From: Sulfurimonas sp. SAG-AH-194-I05
GTDB lineage: Bacteria > Campylobacterota > Campylobacteria > Campylobacterales > Sulfurimonadaceae
DNA length: 64,000 bases
Assembly (NCBI RefSeq): GCF_029215955.1
Contig: NZ_JAEMVA010000001.1
Span: 1-64,000, forward strand
Reading direction: 5' to 3'
The position numbers were made by a program, and so were the translations under genes. Below the pieces are notes generated by a model, which was given only the letters and a program-made list of their open reading frames with translations, had not been told where the DNA came from and made no database searches. This document shows positions 8,920 to 18,565 of the stretch, in pieces. Numbering within the stretch: the stretch's first letter is position 1; the number at the start of each line of letters is the position of its first letter.

Positions 8920-9505
8920 AATAGCTATTCTTTTTGTAAGTATTCTTTTTAGTGGGTGTTCAATGAAAGATGTTTCAAAGCCTATTATTAAGTATACAAT
9001 AGAAGATAACACGGTAATTTCGAAAGAGAGTGTACCTCTTAATAAAGTCTTGAAAATAGCACACTTAAAATCTCCAAAGTATATTAAAAATAACAATATT
9101 TGGTATAAAAAGCCATCGTTTGAAGTTAATACTTACCTTTACGCCATGTGGAATGAAGATTTTGTTCACTTAGTAGAAGAAGATTTAGCGAAAACTATTT
9201 ATAATAGTGGATTATTTACTAGTATTTTTACATCACATTCAAAAATACATGCAGATGTGCTTCTTGAAGGTGCACTTGTTCAAGCAAGACAGATACTCAA
9301 TAAAGACAATACTTCGCATGTGGTATTTACGCTTAGACTTTATGCTATTGATGCAAAAACATCAAAGTTATTAGGGTCACATGAGTTTAAGTATTTACAA
9401 AATTGTGAAACTACTAATGCCAAAGGTGCTATAGTTTCATACAACAAAATAATAAAAAATTTAAATAAAGATGTACTAGCATGGCTAAAAAAATTGATGA
9501 TATAA
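8912..9505 (+). CDS. ABC-transport auxiliary lipoprotein (PqiC/YmbA-like)
   Basis: A 197-residue lipoprotein whose signal ends in the lipobox LFSGCS with the acylated cysteine at residue 16. The body resembles the ABC-type transport auxiliary component family (PqiC/YmbA-like): paired-strand and helix segments including TYLYAMWNEDFVHLVEEDLAKTI. It overlaps the MCE gene by 8 bases and completes the operon. It probably serves as the outer-membrane-side partner of the MCE protein, a job done by MlaA/MlaC in E. coli. Neither of those is present here. Confidence 0.78.
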   Translation: MIKIAILFVSILFSGCSMKDVSKPIIKYTIEDNTVISKESVPLNKVLKIAHLKSPKYIKNNNIWYKKPSFEVNTYLYAMWNEDFVHLVEEDLAKTIYNSGLFTSIFTSHSKIHADVLLEGALVQARQILNKDNTSHVVFTLRLYAIDAKTSKLLGSHEFKYLQNCETTNAKGAIVSYNKIIKNLNKDVLAWLKKLMI

Positions 9506-9987
9506 AGTTAAATTCACTTTTAAAACTTAATAAACAACTTGTTTTAGAAGATGATTTTGCAAAAAAAATAGAACTTATCTCTTGGGCTTTAAAAGATATC
9601 ATTAAAGCGGATCGTTGTACAATTTTTATCCATGATAATACTACGAAGAGTTTATGGTCTATATATATTGATGGAATTAGTTTCTTAGAAGTTCCTGATG
9701 ATGCAGGAATTGTAAGTGAAGTTTTTAAAACAAAAAAGACAATGGTTGTAAACGATGCTCAAAATAGTCCTAAGTTTAATAGTAATATTGATAAAGGAAG
9801 TGGGTACACAACGAAGTCAATTTTAAGTGCACCTATACTTGGCTTTGGAGAGAGTAGATTAGGTGTAATTCAGCTTATAAATAAAATGGATAATAACTTT
9901 GCTTTTAATGAAGAAGATGAAGAAGTGTTAAACTATGTGATGTCACATATTAGTGCATTTTTAGAGGTTATGATTCAAAAAGATTAA
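9481..9987 (+). CDS. GAF-domain protein
   Basis: A 168-residue cytosolic protein that is essentially one GAF domain (about residues 20-165). Typical segments are KADRCTIFIHDNTTKSLWS, GIVSEVFKTKKTMVVNDA and APILGFGESRLGVIQLINK. GAF domains bind small ligands such as cyclic nucleotides or sense redox state. No output domain is attached, so it probably acts through a partner. The ATG at 9481 lies inside the preceding lipoprotein gene (25-base overlap), suggesting co-translation, though the functional link to lipid transport is unclear. Confidence 0.82.
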   Translation: MAKKIDDIKLNSLLKLNKQLVLEDDFAKKIELISWALKDIIKADRCTIFIHDNTTKSLWSIYIDGISFLEVPDDAGIVSEVFKTKKTMVVNDAQNSPKFNSNIDKGSGYTTKSILSAPILGFGESRLGVIQLINKMDNNFAFNEEDEEVLNYVMSHISAFLEVMIQKD

Positions 9988-9994
9988 GTTCTAA

Positions 9995-10019
9995 CTTTCA
10001 CATGTTTTACATGTGAAAG
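9995..10019. terminator. 11-bp perfect hairpin between convergent genes
   Basis: CTTTCACATGT and ACATGTGAAAG pair perfectly around TTT. It sits between the stop of the GAF gene (9987) and the stop of the MFS gene (10035). No strong T-run follows on either strand, so it may end transcription weakly in both directions. Confidence 0.55.
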
Positions 10020-10034
10020 AAGCAGAGTAAAGCT

Positions 10035-11360
10035 TTATTTTAAAACTTTACTTTTTAAGTCGTCTTCATTAGCTTTTGCACTAACATATTTGATAACTAC
10101 AACATTTTCTGTTTCATTAATATACCATTCAGCTATATTTTCATCTTCTAAAGCATATAGTTTATCGTAATCAACGTCATCATTATTTATGTAAAGATGT
10201 GAGTGTTTAATAGGGTTTTGAAGCTTAAGAGCAGTCCATATAAGCCATAACACTATAATGGCTAAAAGAACAAGAGATAGTGTTTCTCTATCTGCACCAT
10301 TTAAGTAGATACCTGCAAATGTTCCACCAAGGAAAGTTGCAAAGTATGCGGCAGTATTTGAAATACCAAGAGCTGCACCTTTTTGATGTACTTTAGCGAA
10401 CTTACTAATCATAGATTGAACGAGTGGTTCCATCATATTAAAAGCGACAAAGAAAAACACAACACCTACGATAAAGAGAGTGCTTGAATTAGTAAAGCCC
10501 ATAATGAGGAATGATGCAAAAAACAACACGATAGAAACTAAAAATATTTGTTTAGGTATATTTTTCTTTTCACCAAGGATTGCTGCTGGAGCCATAGCAA
10601 GAAAACCGGCAATCATAGCTGGTACATATACCATCCATAACTCAGATTTATCCCAATTAAAGCCGTATTCGGCCTTTGTTAAAATAATAGGAATAATTAC
10701 AAATGCAGCAGTCATAAGACCTTTTTGCAGGGTATTTATTATAATCATATTTAAAAGGTTGTTATCTTTTAAAATATCACTTGTTTTAGAAGTGTTATGA
10801 TAAATATGTCTTATTTTTGGAGGAGTTGGTACTTTTGTAAAAAGAATCACAATGGAAACAATTACTAAACCAGCAGTAATTAAAAAGATAGTGCTGATAC
10901 CAAAGTTAGAAGCTATAACAGGACCTAGACCCATAGAAAGAGCAAAAGCCATAGCGATGAATCCACCCATAATAGCCATAGCCTTTCCACGTACTTCTTC
11001 TTCAACAAGGTCAGATACCATGGCCGTAGCAACAGAACCAATAGCTCCAGCACCTTGAAGGAATCGTCCAATCATTAAAGTATAAATATCTGTAGAATAA
11101 GCACAAATGATTGAACCGATAAAAAAGATAATGAGACCAAAAAGAATAGTAGGTTTTCTTCCGATTTTATCACTAATAGTTCCAAATGGAATTTGAAAAA
11201 TTGCTTGAGTAAGTGCATAGCCACCAACAACTACACCAACTAATAATGGTGTAGCACCATCAAGGTCAAGTGCATAAACAGAGAGAACAGGTAAAACGAG
11301 AAATAATCCTAAAAAGCGTAGGAAAATTATGGATGAGAGTGGTAACACTTTTTTAAACAT
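10035..11360 (-). CDS. MFS efflux transporter, YajR-like
   Basis: A 441-residue transporter with 12 predicted membrane segments. MFS motif A appears after helix 2 as GTISDKIGRKPTI. The helix 4 and 5 regions (MIGRFLQGAGAIGSVATAM and GGFIAMAFALSMGLGPVIA) fit drug:H+ antiporters. The last about 60 residues form a hydrophilic tail (DYDKLYALEDENIAEWYINE) like the small cytoplasmic ferredoxin-like domain of E. coli YajR. Transport substrate unknown, with proton-driven efflux inferred. It is transcribed divergently from rdgB over about 70 bases. Confidence 0.85.
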   Translation of the reverse strand: MFKKVLPLSSIIFLRFLGLFLVLPVLSVYALDLDGATPLLVGVVVGGYALTQAIFQIPFGTISDKIGRKPTILFGLIIFFIGSIICAYSTDIYTLMIGRFLQGAGAIGSVATAMVSDLVEEEVRGKAMAIMGGFIAMAFALSMGLGPVIASNFGISTIFLITAGLVIVSIVILFTKVPTPPKIRHIYHNTSKTSDILKDNNLLNMIIINTLQKGLMTAAFVIIPIILTKAEYGFNWDKSELWMVYVPAMIAGFLAMAPAAILGEKKNIPKQIFLVSIVLFFASFLIMGFTNSSTLFIVGVVFFFVAFNMMEPLVQSMISKFAKVHQKGAALGISNTAAYFATFLGGTFAGIYLNGADRETLSLVLLAIIVLWLIWTALKLQNPIKHSHLYINNDDVDYDKLYALEDENIAEWYINETENVVVIKYVSAKANEDDLKSKVLK

Positions 11361-11376
11361 ATGTAGCCCTTTATAG

Positions 11377-11394
11377 TATAATAGTGCGATTATA
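11377..11394. promoter_or_regulatory. overlapping divergent -10 boxes
   Basis: A perfect TATAAT lies on the + strand (11377-11382) and another on the minus strand (11394-11389). They face rdgB and the MFS gene respectively. The -35 regions are weak on both sides. Confidence 0.5.
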
Positions 11395-11430
11395 CAATAA
11401 TATGTGATATATATACTAAGGAAGAGAAAA

Positions 11431-12018
11431 TTGAAATTAGTTTTAGCTACATCTAATAAAGGTAAAGTAAAAGAGATTCAAGCACTTTGTGGAGACTATG
11501 AAGTGATTCCCTATGGAGAAATAATAGAAGAGTTTGAGATAATAGAAGATGCTGATACATTTAAAGAAAATGCACTTATAAAAGCACGTGCTGTATTTAA
11601 TGCAATAAATGATGACAGTATTATAGTTCTTGCAGATGACAGTGGAATATCTGTAGATATTTTAAACGGTGCTCCTGGCATTTTTAGTGCAAGGTACGGT
11701 GGTACAAATGCCAGCGATAAAGATAATCTGACAAAATTAATGGATGCTATTAAAGAAAAGGGAGTAGAAAGTTCACCTGCGCATTACACAGCAGCTATAG
11801 CATTAGTTACAAAAGAAAGTGAATTTTGTGTGCATGGTTGGATGTATGGAAGAGCAATGTCACATGCTAGTGGTACTAAAGGGTTTGGCTATGATCCGAT
11901 GTTTATCCCTCTAGGATACGAGAAAACATTAGGTGCATTAGACAATACGATAAAAAGAAATTTATCCCATCGTTCTAAAGCACTTCATTTGGCAAAAATA
12001 ATTTTAGAAACTCTTTAA
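11431..12018 (+). CDS. rdgB: non-canonical purine NTP pyrophosphatase (RdgB/HAM1)
   Basis: RdgB removes ITP, dITP and XTP from the nucleotide pool by hydrolysing them to monophosphates. The protein has the family N-terminus KLVLATSNKGKVKEIQ (phosphate-binding loop), DADTFKENALIKA, LADDSGISVDILNGAPGIFSA and the C-terminal FGYDPMF and SHRSKA. The TTG at 11431 is chosen as start (195 residues) because AAGGAAG lies 6 bases upstream and residue 2 aligns with the usual start. The longer GTG-initiated frame from 11404 adds an unlikely basic leader. Convergent with the small minus-strand ORF that follows. Confidence 0.93.
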   Translation: MKLVLATSNKGKVKEIQALCGDYEVIPYGEIIEEFEIIEDADTFKENALIKARAVFNAINDDSIIVLADDSGISVDILNGAPGIFSARYGGTNASDKDNLTKLMDAIKEKGVESSPAHYTAAIALVTKESEFCVHGWMYGRAMSHASGTKGFGYDPMFIPLGYEKTLGALDNTIKRNLSHRSKALHLAKIILETL

Positions 12019-12029
12019 ATTGCCGATAT

Positions 12030-12122
12030 CTATAGTAACTTACGACTAATACTATAGAAAGTTTGTTCTAGTTTATTGATTAAAGTACTTAAATTTGCGT
12101 TATATCTGATAATTGCCCGCAT
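12030..12122 (-). CDS. candidate 30-residue basic peptide with strong ribosome-binding site
   Basis: An ATG at 12122 on the minus strand lies 5 bases after a perfect AAGGAG, followed by 30 codons and TAG. The peptide (beginning MRAIIRYNANLSTLINK) is basic, with about +4 net charge, and could form an amphipathic helix. I do not recognise it. It is downstream of uppP on the same strand, after the 9-bp hairpin at 12147-12167. The ribosome-binding site is much better than for most genes here, which is the main support. Conservation has not been tested. Confidence 0.4.
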   Translation of the reverse strand: MRAIIRYNANLSTLINKLEQTFYSISRKLL

Positions 12123-12146
12123 TGTATCTCCTTCTTAATAAGCTAG

Positions 12147-12167
12147 ATAACTATTAGCAATAGTTAT
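12147..12167. terminator. 9-bp hairpin after uppP
   Basis: ATAACTATT and AATAGTTAT pair perfectly around AGC, 13 bases past the uppP stop. There is no T-run, so it may be a weak terminator or a processing site upstream of the 30-codon ORF. Confidence 0.4.
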
Positions 12168-12179
12168 TCCAAAGATATT

Positions 12180-12950
12180 TTAAGAAAATACAATAAGTAA
12201 TACTACTCCAAATACTATTCTATAAATCCCAAAAGCGACAAATGTAAAGCGTTCTAAAAACTTTAGAAACAATTTTATTGTAAGATAAGCAACAAGAAAT
12301 GCAACGACAAAACCAACCGCTAAAACCATGAGGTTGGCATCATTAAAATCTTTATAATGTTTAAGTAAATCATAGGCAGTCACGGCACTCATTACGGGAA
12401 AGGCAAGTAAAAAACTAAACTCTGCACTTGCTTTTCTACTAAGACCAACAAGTAAAGCACCTATAATGGTAGAACCAGCTCTACTAGTCCCTGGAATAAG
12501 AGCAAAGATTTGAGCAAACCCTATGATCATTGATTGTTTTAAAGTGATTTTTTCTACATCATTTATGGGGAGGTTGTTTTCATCGATAAAATATTTTTCT
12601 ACAATTAAAAATAGTATACCACCTATAATAAACATAGTAGCCACAATTTGGATAGAAAATAAGTCTTTAATTTGGTCTGCAAATAGAAAGCCAACAGCTC
12701 CAATAGGTATAAATGCCAAGAATACTTTTGTCCAAAGGTCAATTTTTTTGAAAGTAAACTTTTCTTTATAGTTAAGTATAACTGCGAGTATTGCAGCAAA
12801 CTGGATAATAACTTCATACGCTTTCGTTTTTGCAGTTTGGTCAATGCCAAGAAATTGACTCGCTACAATGAGATGACCAGTAGATGAAATAGGTAAGAAC
12901 TCAGTAAATCCTTCGATTACACCTAAAATAATAGAGTCAAAAAGGGTCAT
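12180..12950 (-). CDS. uppP: undecaprenyl-diphosphate phosphatase
   Basis: UppP (BacA) dephosphorylates undecaprenyl pyrophosphate at the inner membrane to recycle the lipid carrier for cell-wall synthesis. The 256-residue protein has the two signatures: [20 protein letters not shown] (Glu13, Glu17 and His26 match catalytic residues) and [20 protein letters not shown]. About eight hydrophobic segments are visible. AGGAG lies 6 bases before the ATG. It is divergent from the CheY-like gene. Confidence 0.95.
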   Translation of the reverse strand: MTLFDSIILGVIEGFTEFLPISSTGHLIVASQFLGIDQTAKTKAYEVIIQFAAILAVILNYKEKFTFKKIDLWTKVFLAFIPIGAVGFLFADQIKDLFSIQIVATMFIIGGILFLIVEKYFIDENNLPINDVEKITLKQSMIIGFAQIFALIPGTSRAGSTIIGALLVGLSRKASAEFSFLLAFPVMSAVTAYDLLKHYKDFNDANLMVLAVGFVVAFLVAYLTIKLFLKFLERFTFVAFGIYRIVFGVVLLIVFS

Positions 12951-12992
12951 ACAATACTCCTAGTATAGTTTAGCGACAATTTAAAGAAAAAA

Positions 12993-13033
12993 TATAATTC
13001 TTTATGTTAGAATTTTCACGAAATTTTAACATA
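12993..13033 (+). promoter_or_regulatory. promoter and inverted repeat before the CheY-like gene
   Basis: A perfect TATAAT (12993-12998) is followed by the inverted repeat TATGTTA (13003-13009) with TAACATA (13027-13033), plus an inner AATTT/AAATT. The repeat would lie at or just after the transcription start, so it could be an operator or a 5'-end hairpin. Confidence 0.45.
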
Positions 13034-13044
13034 AAAGAAGCTAA

Positions 13045-13434
13045 ATGAATGTATTAATAGTAGACGATAGCAAAATAGTAAGACGCGTGTTGACAAATAC
13101 GATGCAAAGATACTTTAAAAAAACTCACTTTGAAGAACTTAAAATATATGAAGCCGAAGATGGAATATTTGCGATGGAGATGATGAAAAAAGAAAATATC
13201 AATATTGTACTTCTTGATTGGAATATGCCAAATATGAATGGTGAACAAGTTGTTGATGCAATTCGCGCAAATAAAGAGTGGAAAAAAACACGTATTATCA
13301 TGGCTACAACGGAGGGAACCAAAGCAAGTGTTTTAAAAATGATTAAAAAAGGTGCGAATGGGTATATGGTAAAACCATTTAATGAAGAGGCAATCTTTAA
13401 AACTTTAGATACAATTACTGCAAGAATGAGCTAA
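13045..13434 (+). CDS. CheY-like single-domain response regulator
   Basis: A 129-residue stand-alone receiver domain. The acidic pocket is Asp7 and Asp8, the phosphoacceptor is Asp58 (LLDWNMPNMNG), with Thr88 in MATTEG and Lys110 in VKPF. No output domain follows, so it signals by protein contact, as CheY does at the flagellar motor. Its W after the acceptor Asp and the KKGANGYMVKPF ending resemble CheY. No kinase is next to it, and the partner is unknown. Confidence 0.9.
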   Translation: MNVLIVDDSKIVRRVLTNTMQRYFKKTHFEELKIYEAEDGIFAMEMMKKENINIVLLDWNMPNMNGEQVVDAIRANKEWKKTRIIMATTEGTKASVLKMIKKGANGYMVKPFNEEAIFKTLDTITARMS

Positions 13435-13474
13435 TGAGTCAAAGACTCCAAGACTAAACTTAAATAATTTTCGA

Positions 13475-13513
13475 TATAATACGAGGTTTTTAAATAAACA
13501 TATTTACCTCGTA
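13475..13513 (+). promoter_or_regulatory. promoter with inverted repeat for the aminotransferase-hisZ-purA operon
   Basis: A perfect TATAAT (13475-13480) abuts the inverted repeat TACGAGG (13480-13486) and CCTCGTA (13507-13513). The right arm ends directly at the AGGAAA ribosome-binding site of the next gene. Either a repressor site or an mRNA hairpin affecting translation would fit. Confidence 0.5.
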
Positions 13514-13524
13514 GGAAATTTTAC

Positions 13525-14637
13525 ATGTTACTATTTACTCCTGGTCCAACACCAGTACCTCAAAACGTTCGTAATGCAATGAGTGATGTCACGATGCATC
13601 ATCGTACACCAGAGTTTGAAGCGATTTTTGAAAAAACAAGAAAGCATCTTTTTAACCTTTTTAAAACTGATGAAGTAGTTATGATAGCTTCAAGTGGAAC
13701 AGGGGCTATGGAAGCTGCTGTGATTAACTTATGTCATCATACTCTTTTAAGTGTGAACTCTGGAAAATTTGGTGAAAGATTTGGAAAAATTGCTCTGTCT
13801 CATGGACTAAAAAATGTAGAGATCAAAAATGAGTGGAACACTCCTGCTTCACTTGAATCTGTTGTCAAAGCTGTTAAAAATAATGCTAATATTGATGCTA
13901 TAGCAATCCAAATTAGTGAATCTGCTGGTGGACTTCGTCACACAGTTGAAGAGATTGCAAAAGCAGTTAAAGATATAAATCCAAATATTATGGTTATCGC
14001 TGATGGTATTACTGCTGTTGGTGTTGAACCTATAGATGTTGCAAATATTGACTGTTTAATTGCGGGGAGTCAAAAAGCCCTTATGCTTCCCCCAGGTCTT
14101 TCTATCTTGGGTTTAAGTGAAATGGCTATTCATAAAATAGGCGCAGGCAAAGGCTATTATTTAAACCTTGCATCTGAAATTAAAAAGCAAAAGCAAAATA
14201 CAACAGCATACACAGCTGCTACTACTTTAATTATAGGACTTTTGGAAGTTCTTGAAACTATCGAAGTCAAGGGTGGCATTACAAAACTTTATGAAAGAAC
14301 TGCTCTAAGAGCAAAAGCAGTAAATAGTGCACTTCAAGCAATAGGCCTCCATGTTTATCCATCATCTCCCGCAAAGTCTATGACAACGATTGATGATGAA
14401 AATGCTGCTGAAATTCGTACACTCCTTAAGGTTGATTTTGGAGTAAATGTTGCTGGTGGTCAAGACCACTTAAAAGGTAAAATTTTTAGAATCAATCAAA
14501 TGGGTCTTATAGAAAACTATGAGATGGCATGGGTTGTAAATGCAGTTGAATTATGTTTAGCAAAACTTAATCGTCGTACGTATAATGGAACTGCAAATAA
14601 AATTTTCAATGAAATCACTTTTGGAATGGATAGTTAA
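13525..14637 (+). CDS. class V aminotransferase (alanine-glyoxylate/serine-pyruvate type)
   Basis: A 370-residue cytosolic PLP enzyme of the family that includes alanine-glyoxylate and serine-glyoxylate aminotransferases and 'soluble hydrogenase 42 kDa subunit' annotations. It begins LLFTPGPTPVPQNVRNAM, has the glycine-rich SSGTGAMEAA loop, Asp160 (VIADGITAVG) to hold the pyridinium nitrogen, and Lys184 in AGSQKALMLPPG as Schiff-base lysine. The substrate cannot be read from sequence. Its position ahead of hisZ and purA may hint at amino-acid or one-carbon metabolism, but that is weak evidence. Confidence 0.85.
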   Translation: MLLFTPGPTPVPQNVRNAMSDVTMHHRTPEFEAIFEKTRKHLFNLFKTDEVVMIASSGTGAMEAAVINLCHHTLLSVNSGKFGERFGKIALSHGLKNVEIKNEWNTPASLESVVKAVKNNANIDAIAIQISESAGGLRHTVEEIAKAVKDINPNIMVIADGITAVGVEPIDVANIDCLIAGSQKALMLPPGLSILGLSEMAIHKIGAGKGYYLNLASEIKKQKQNTTAYTAATTLIIGLLEVLETIEVKGGITKLYERTALRAKAVNSALQAIGLHVYPSSPAKSMTTIDDENAAEIRTLLKVDFGVNVAGGQDHLKGKIFRINQMGLIENYEMAWVVNAVELCLAKLNRRTYNGTANKIFNEITFGMDS

Positions 14638-15495
14638 ATGGTATTAGAACACGAAATCCCAACGGGAAGTAAATTATACTTTGGTAATAGTGCAAAAACA
14701 AAACGTCGTATAGAAAATATAGCAAGTACTCTTTTAGATGAAAATGGTTTTGAAGAGATAGTTACTCCTGTATTTTCTTATCATCAACATTTAAGTATTT
14801 CAGATGAAAAAGAACTTATCCGTGTAAATGATGCACAGAATAATTCACTTTCATTACGTGCAGATTCGACCATAGATGTTGTCCGAATTATAGAAAAACG
14901 TCTTGGTAAAAATACAGAACAAAAAAAATGGTTTTATATTCAGCCTGTTTTTCGTTTTCCAACTGAAGAACAGTACCAAGTTGGTGCTGAGTTTATTGGG
15001 GAAAAGAATCTTGCAAGTGTTACAAATATTGCAGTAAGTATTTTTGATAAACTTGATATGAAACCTTTAATGCAAATTTCGAATATTAAAATTCCAGAGT
15101 TACTCGTGGAGATGTTTGATTCATTAAGTATAGAAGATTTTAAACATCTTAACATTGAAAAATTTTTAAACTTAAAAGTTGAATGGCTCGAAAAACTAGT
15201 GTATCTTCAGCATGTGGAACAAATAGATAAAGTGATTCAAATAGCTCCAAAAGAGATACAAAGAGAACTAAAGAAAATGAAAGAATTATGTTCTGAAACA
15301 AAATGTGAAAATTCTGTTTTAGCGCCTATGTATTACGCGAAAATGCTTTATTATGACGAGCTATTTTTTAGAGTAATAGATAAAAATGAAGTATATGCGC
15401 GTGGTGGAAGATATAAGGGAGCAGAAGCAACATCTGTTGGTTTTGCAATTTATACAGATGCACTGTGTGATACATTAAGTAAGGAAGTAAAGTAA
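14638..15495 (+). CDS. hisZ: ATP phosphoribosyltransferase regulatory subunit
   Basis: HisZ is a catalytically inactive histidyl-tRNA-synthetase-like protein that pairs with short-form HisG to make the first enzyme of histidine synthesis. The 285-residue protein has the class II core: FEEIVTPVFSY, LSLRADSTIDVVRII, WFYIQPVFRF, QVGAEFIGE and ARGGRYKG. It lacks the C-terminal anticodon-binding domain. The ATG directly follows the aminotransferase stop (TAAATG), implying coupling. Somewhat divergent, so hisS is a remote alternative, but the length and missing domain argue against it. Confidence 0.85.
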   Translation: MVLEHEIPTGSKLYFGNSAKTKRRIENIASTLLDENGFEEIVTPVFSYHQHLSISDEKELIRVNDAQNNSLSLRADSTIDVVRIIEKRLGKNTEQKKWFYIQPVFRFPTEEQYQVGAEFIGEKNLASVTNIAVSIFDKLDMKPLMQISNIKIPELLVEMFDSLSIEDFKHLNIEKFLNLKVEWLEKLVYLQHVEQIDKVIQIAPKEIQRELKKMKELCSETKCENSVLAPMYYAKMLYYDELFFRVIDKNEVYARGGRYKGAEATSVGFAIYTDALCDTLSKEVK

Positions 15496-15531
15496 TGATA
15501 AGAACTAAAGTTCAATACAGCGAGGCACTAA

Positions 15532-16788
<1,257 letters not shown>

Positions 16789-16793
16789 TTCTT

Positions 16794-16841
16794 AAAAATG
16801 AGCAAAAACTCATTTTTGCTGTAGAGACAAGAAATCTCTAC
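16794..16841. repeat. two-hairpin repeat element after purA (copy 1), probable terminator
   Basis: Hairpin 1 pairs AAAAATGAG (16794-16802) with CTCATTTTT (16809-16817), giving a T-run, and probably ends the purA transcript. Hairpin 2 pairs GTAGAGA (16821-16827) with TCTCTAC (16835-16841). The combination recurs after rpsI (41792-41840): the shared core ATGAGCAAAA[A/G]C[T/C]CAT is followed by a GTAG[A/G]GACA-type palindrome. Confidence 0.55.
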
Positions 16842-16872
16842 GGTTTTCTACAGTTACACGGGAGTATTTACT

Positions 16873-17307
16873 ATGAAAACTCGCTACACTTCATTAGTTA
16901 CTTTAAAAAAAAGCACCATGCAACGTAGTGAAGAAACCCTTCAAAATGCGAATAGAGACCTTAAATCTGCTTTAGAAGCACTCGACATTTCTTATAAGCT
17001 TCTTTCAGATGTTGCATCACCACAAAGTGGAAAAGTTGGAGAAATGCTAGCTGCTCGTACACTTTTTGATTCCCAAAGGGGAGTGATTGAACATAATAAA
17101 GAATGGGTTTCTTTTAAGGAAGTTCAAGTAAGACAAGCAAAAGAGCAACTAAAGCTAGACATGATTGAATATGAAAAGTTTCATTATTTAGAACTTGAAG
17201 AGATTAAAAAGATACTTCAAGAAAAGAAAATTCAAGAGGCAAAAGATCTTGATGAAATTGCCTTAATGATTCATGCAAAAAAGAGCAAAGTAAAGGAAGA
17301 TATATGA
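16873..17307 (+). CDS. FliJ-like coiled-coil protein
   Basis: A 144-residue protein that is almost entirely helical coiled coil, rich in E, K, Q and L, with no signal peptide. Length and composition fit FliJ, the flagellar export-gate stalk and chaperone-escort protein, which is poorly conserved in sequence. It overlaps the next gene, a MotE-like protein, by 4 bases, which strengthens the flagellar call. GGGAG lies 8 bases before the ATG. Confidence 0.6.
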   Translation: MKTRYTSLVTLKKSTMQRSEETLQNANRDLKSALEALDISYKLLSDVASPQSGKVGEMLAARTLFDSQRGVIEHNKEWVSFKEVQVRQAKEQLKLDMIEYEKFHYLELEEIKKILQEKKIQEAKDLDEIALMIHAKKSKVKEDI

Positions 17308-17813
17308 AGTTTTTATTATTGTTGAGTCTTGTAGTTTTACCTCTTATAGCCCTACAAACAAGTGATAGGCTTTTTGATTGTACTGAGATTTTTAAAGAAA
17401 GAAAGAGTGAACTTTTAGTAGAGCTAGAACGTATTGATGAACAAAAACAAGCACTTAGTGCTTTGCAATCAGCTACAGAAGACTTACTTAAAAGAAAAGA
17501 GAGTCGATTGTCACAAAAAGAAGAGATTATTGCTACAAAACTTGCTGCAATTACTGCAAAAGAAAGTTCTATTAAAATGATGCTTGAGAAGAATGAAAAA
17601 ATATTGCATGAAGTAAGTAAAATAAAAATGAGTAAAATTGCGCAAACATTTGCAAAAATGAAAGCAGGAGCAGCCTCAAATATACTTTCAGACATGGATT
17701 CTAAAGAAGCAGCAGCTATTTTAACAGCTTTAAAACCAAAAACGGTAGGACAAATATTAACAAAAATGGATGCTAAAAAAGCATCAGAATTGACACTTCT
17801 TTTAGCAAAATAA
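17304..17813 (+). CDS. MotE-like periplasmic motility protein
   Basis: A 169-residue protein with an N-terminal signal (MKFLLLLSLVVLPLIALQ), a long coiled coil (about residues 35-110), and a C-terminal MgtE-N-like segment (FAKMKAGAASNILSDM, EAAAILTALKPKTVGQIL). This matches the MotE/FlgX family, which stabilises or assembles MotAB stators in Campylobacterota. Convergent with the unknown gene that ends 7 bases away. Confidence 0.72.
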   Translation: MKFLLLLSLVVLPLIALQTSDRLFDCTEIFKERKSELLVELERIDEQKQALSALQSATEDLLKRKESRLSQKEEIIATKLAAITAKESSIKMMLEKNEKILHEVSKIKMSKIAQTFAKMKAGAASNILSDMDSKEAAAILTALKPKTVGQILTKMDAKKASELTLLLAK

Positions 17814-17819
17814 AAGATT

Positions 17820-18422
17820 TTATTTTAAATCAAAAAGTTCTTTTGTTTGTGCATCTACTTTTATAGACATAGTTCTGTCCATCATCATTCCACCTAAGTT
17901 TGCTGCTCTAAAGTCTATGGAAACAAACATGTGTGGACGAGTGTCATCAAACATCATTTTGTAGTTTACTTTTTTAAATTTGTACGAGCGTTTTTCTTTG
18001 ATATGTTTTTTAATAATACGTTCTAAAGGAACATAACTACCATCCCATCTACTGAAGTCTCTCATAAGCCATGATTGATTATAGTATGTAAAAGATGTAT
18101 CTTTTGAATGGTAGTCATTTTTGCATTGTGTTAAAGAATTTTGAACTGAAGCATCTTCTTTTGCATTATAAATAAGGTATCCAAGGCAATTATAAATTAC
18201 ATCTCTGTGTTTAGGAGAAATGGCATTGTCTTGCGCAAATGAATATGAAATATCTTTTATTTTTTCATTACGTTCAAAGACTTGCATTTCCTTATTTGTT
18301 TTCGTTAAATATTTTTTATAAATACTACTCGGGTATGTTTTTTCTTGATTCAAATAGAGTATAGCAATCGCACTGAATATGAAAAATATAATTTTCTTTT
18401 TATGTTTTAGAAGTATGTTCAT
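17820..18422 (-). CDS. exported or anchored protein of unknown function
   Basis: Not recognised. The 200-residue product starts with a basic end and a hydrophobic helix (about residues 9-25), consistent with a signal anchor. The rest is soluble and basic, with a C-terminal strand-rich part (KMMFDDTRPHMFVSIDFRA, GGMMMDRTMSIKVDAQTKELFDLK) that looks like a small beta-sheet domain. Two cysteines (in YNCLGYLIYN and LTQCKND) could form a periplasmic disulfide. A lone minus-strand gene between flagellar and DUF507 genes, with no operon context. Confidence 0.65.
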   Translation of the reverse strand: MNILLKHKKKIIFFIFSAIAILYLNQEKTYPSSIYKKYLTKTNKEMQVFERNEKIKDISYSFAQDNAISPKHRDVIYNCLGYLIYNAKEDASVQNSLTQCKNDYHSKDTSFTYYNQSWLMRDFSRWDGSYVPLERIIKKHIKEKRSYKFKKVNYKMMFDDTRPHMFVSIDFRAANLGGMMMDRTMSIKVDAQTKELFDLK

Positions 18423-18565
18423 AAGTACCTATCTTTTGGTTAATTTTTGGAATAATATCATAAACTCATTAAGTTAATTGTTAGACATTTTTTCTATCTC
18501 AACATATCTTTACCTAACTTAGTGTAGAATGTCTAAATTTATTAAATAAGTAGGCTCTTAACATT

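Noticed and set aside
11404-11430. GTG start for rdgB
   Set aside because: It adds nine unlikely residues. The TTG at 11431 has AAGGAAG at correct spacing and the family N-terminus.
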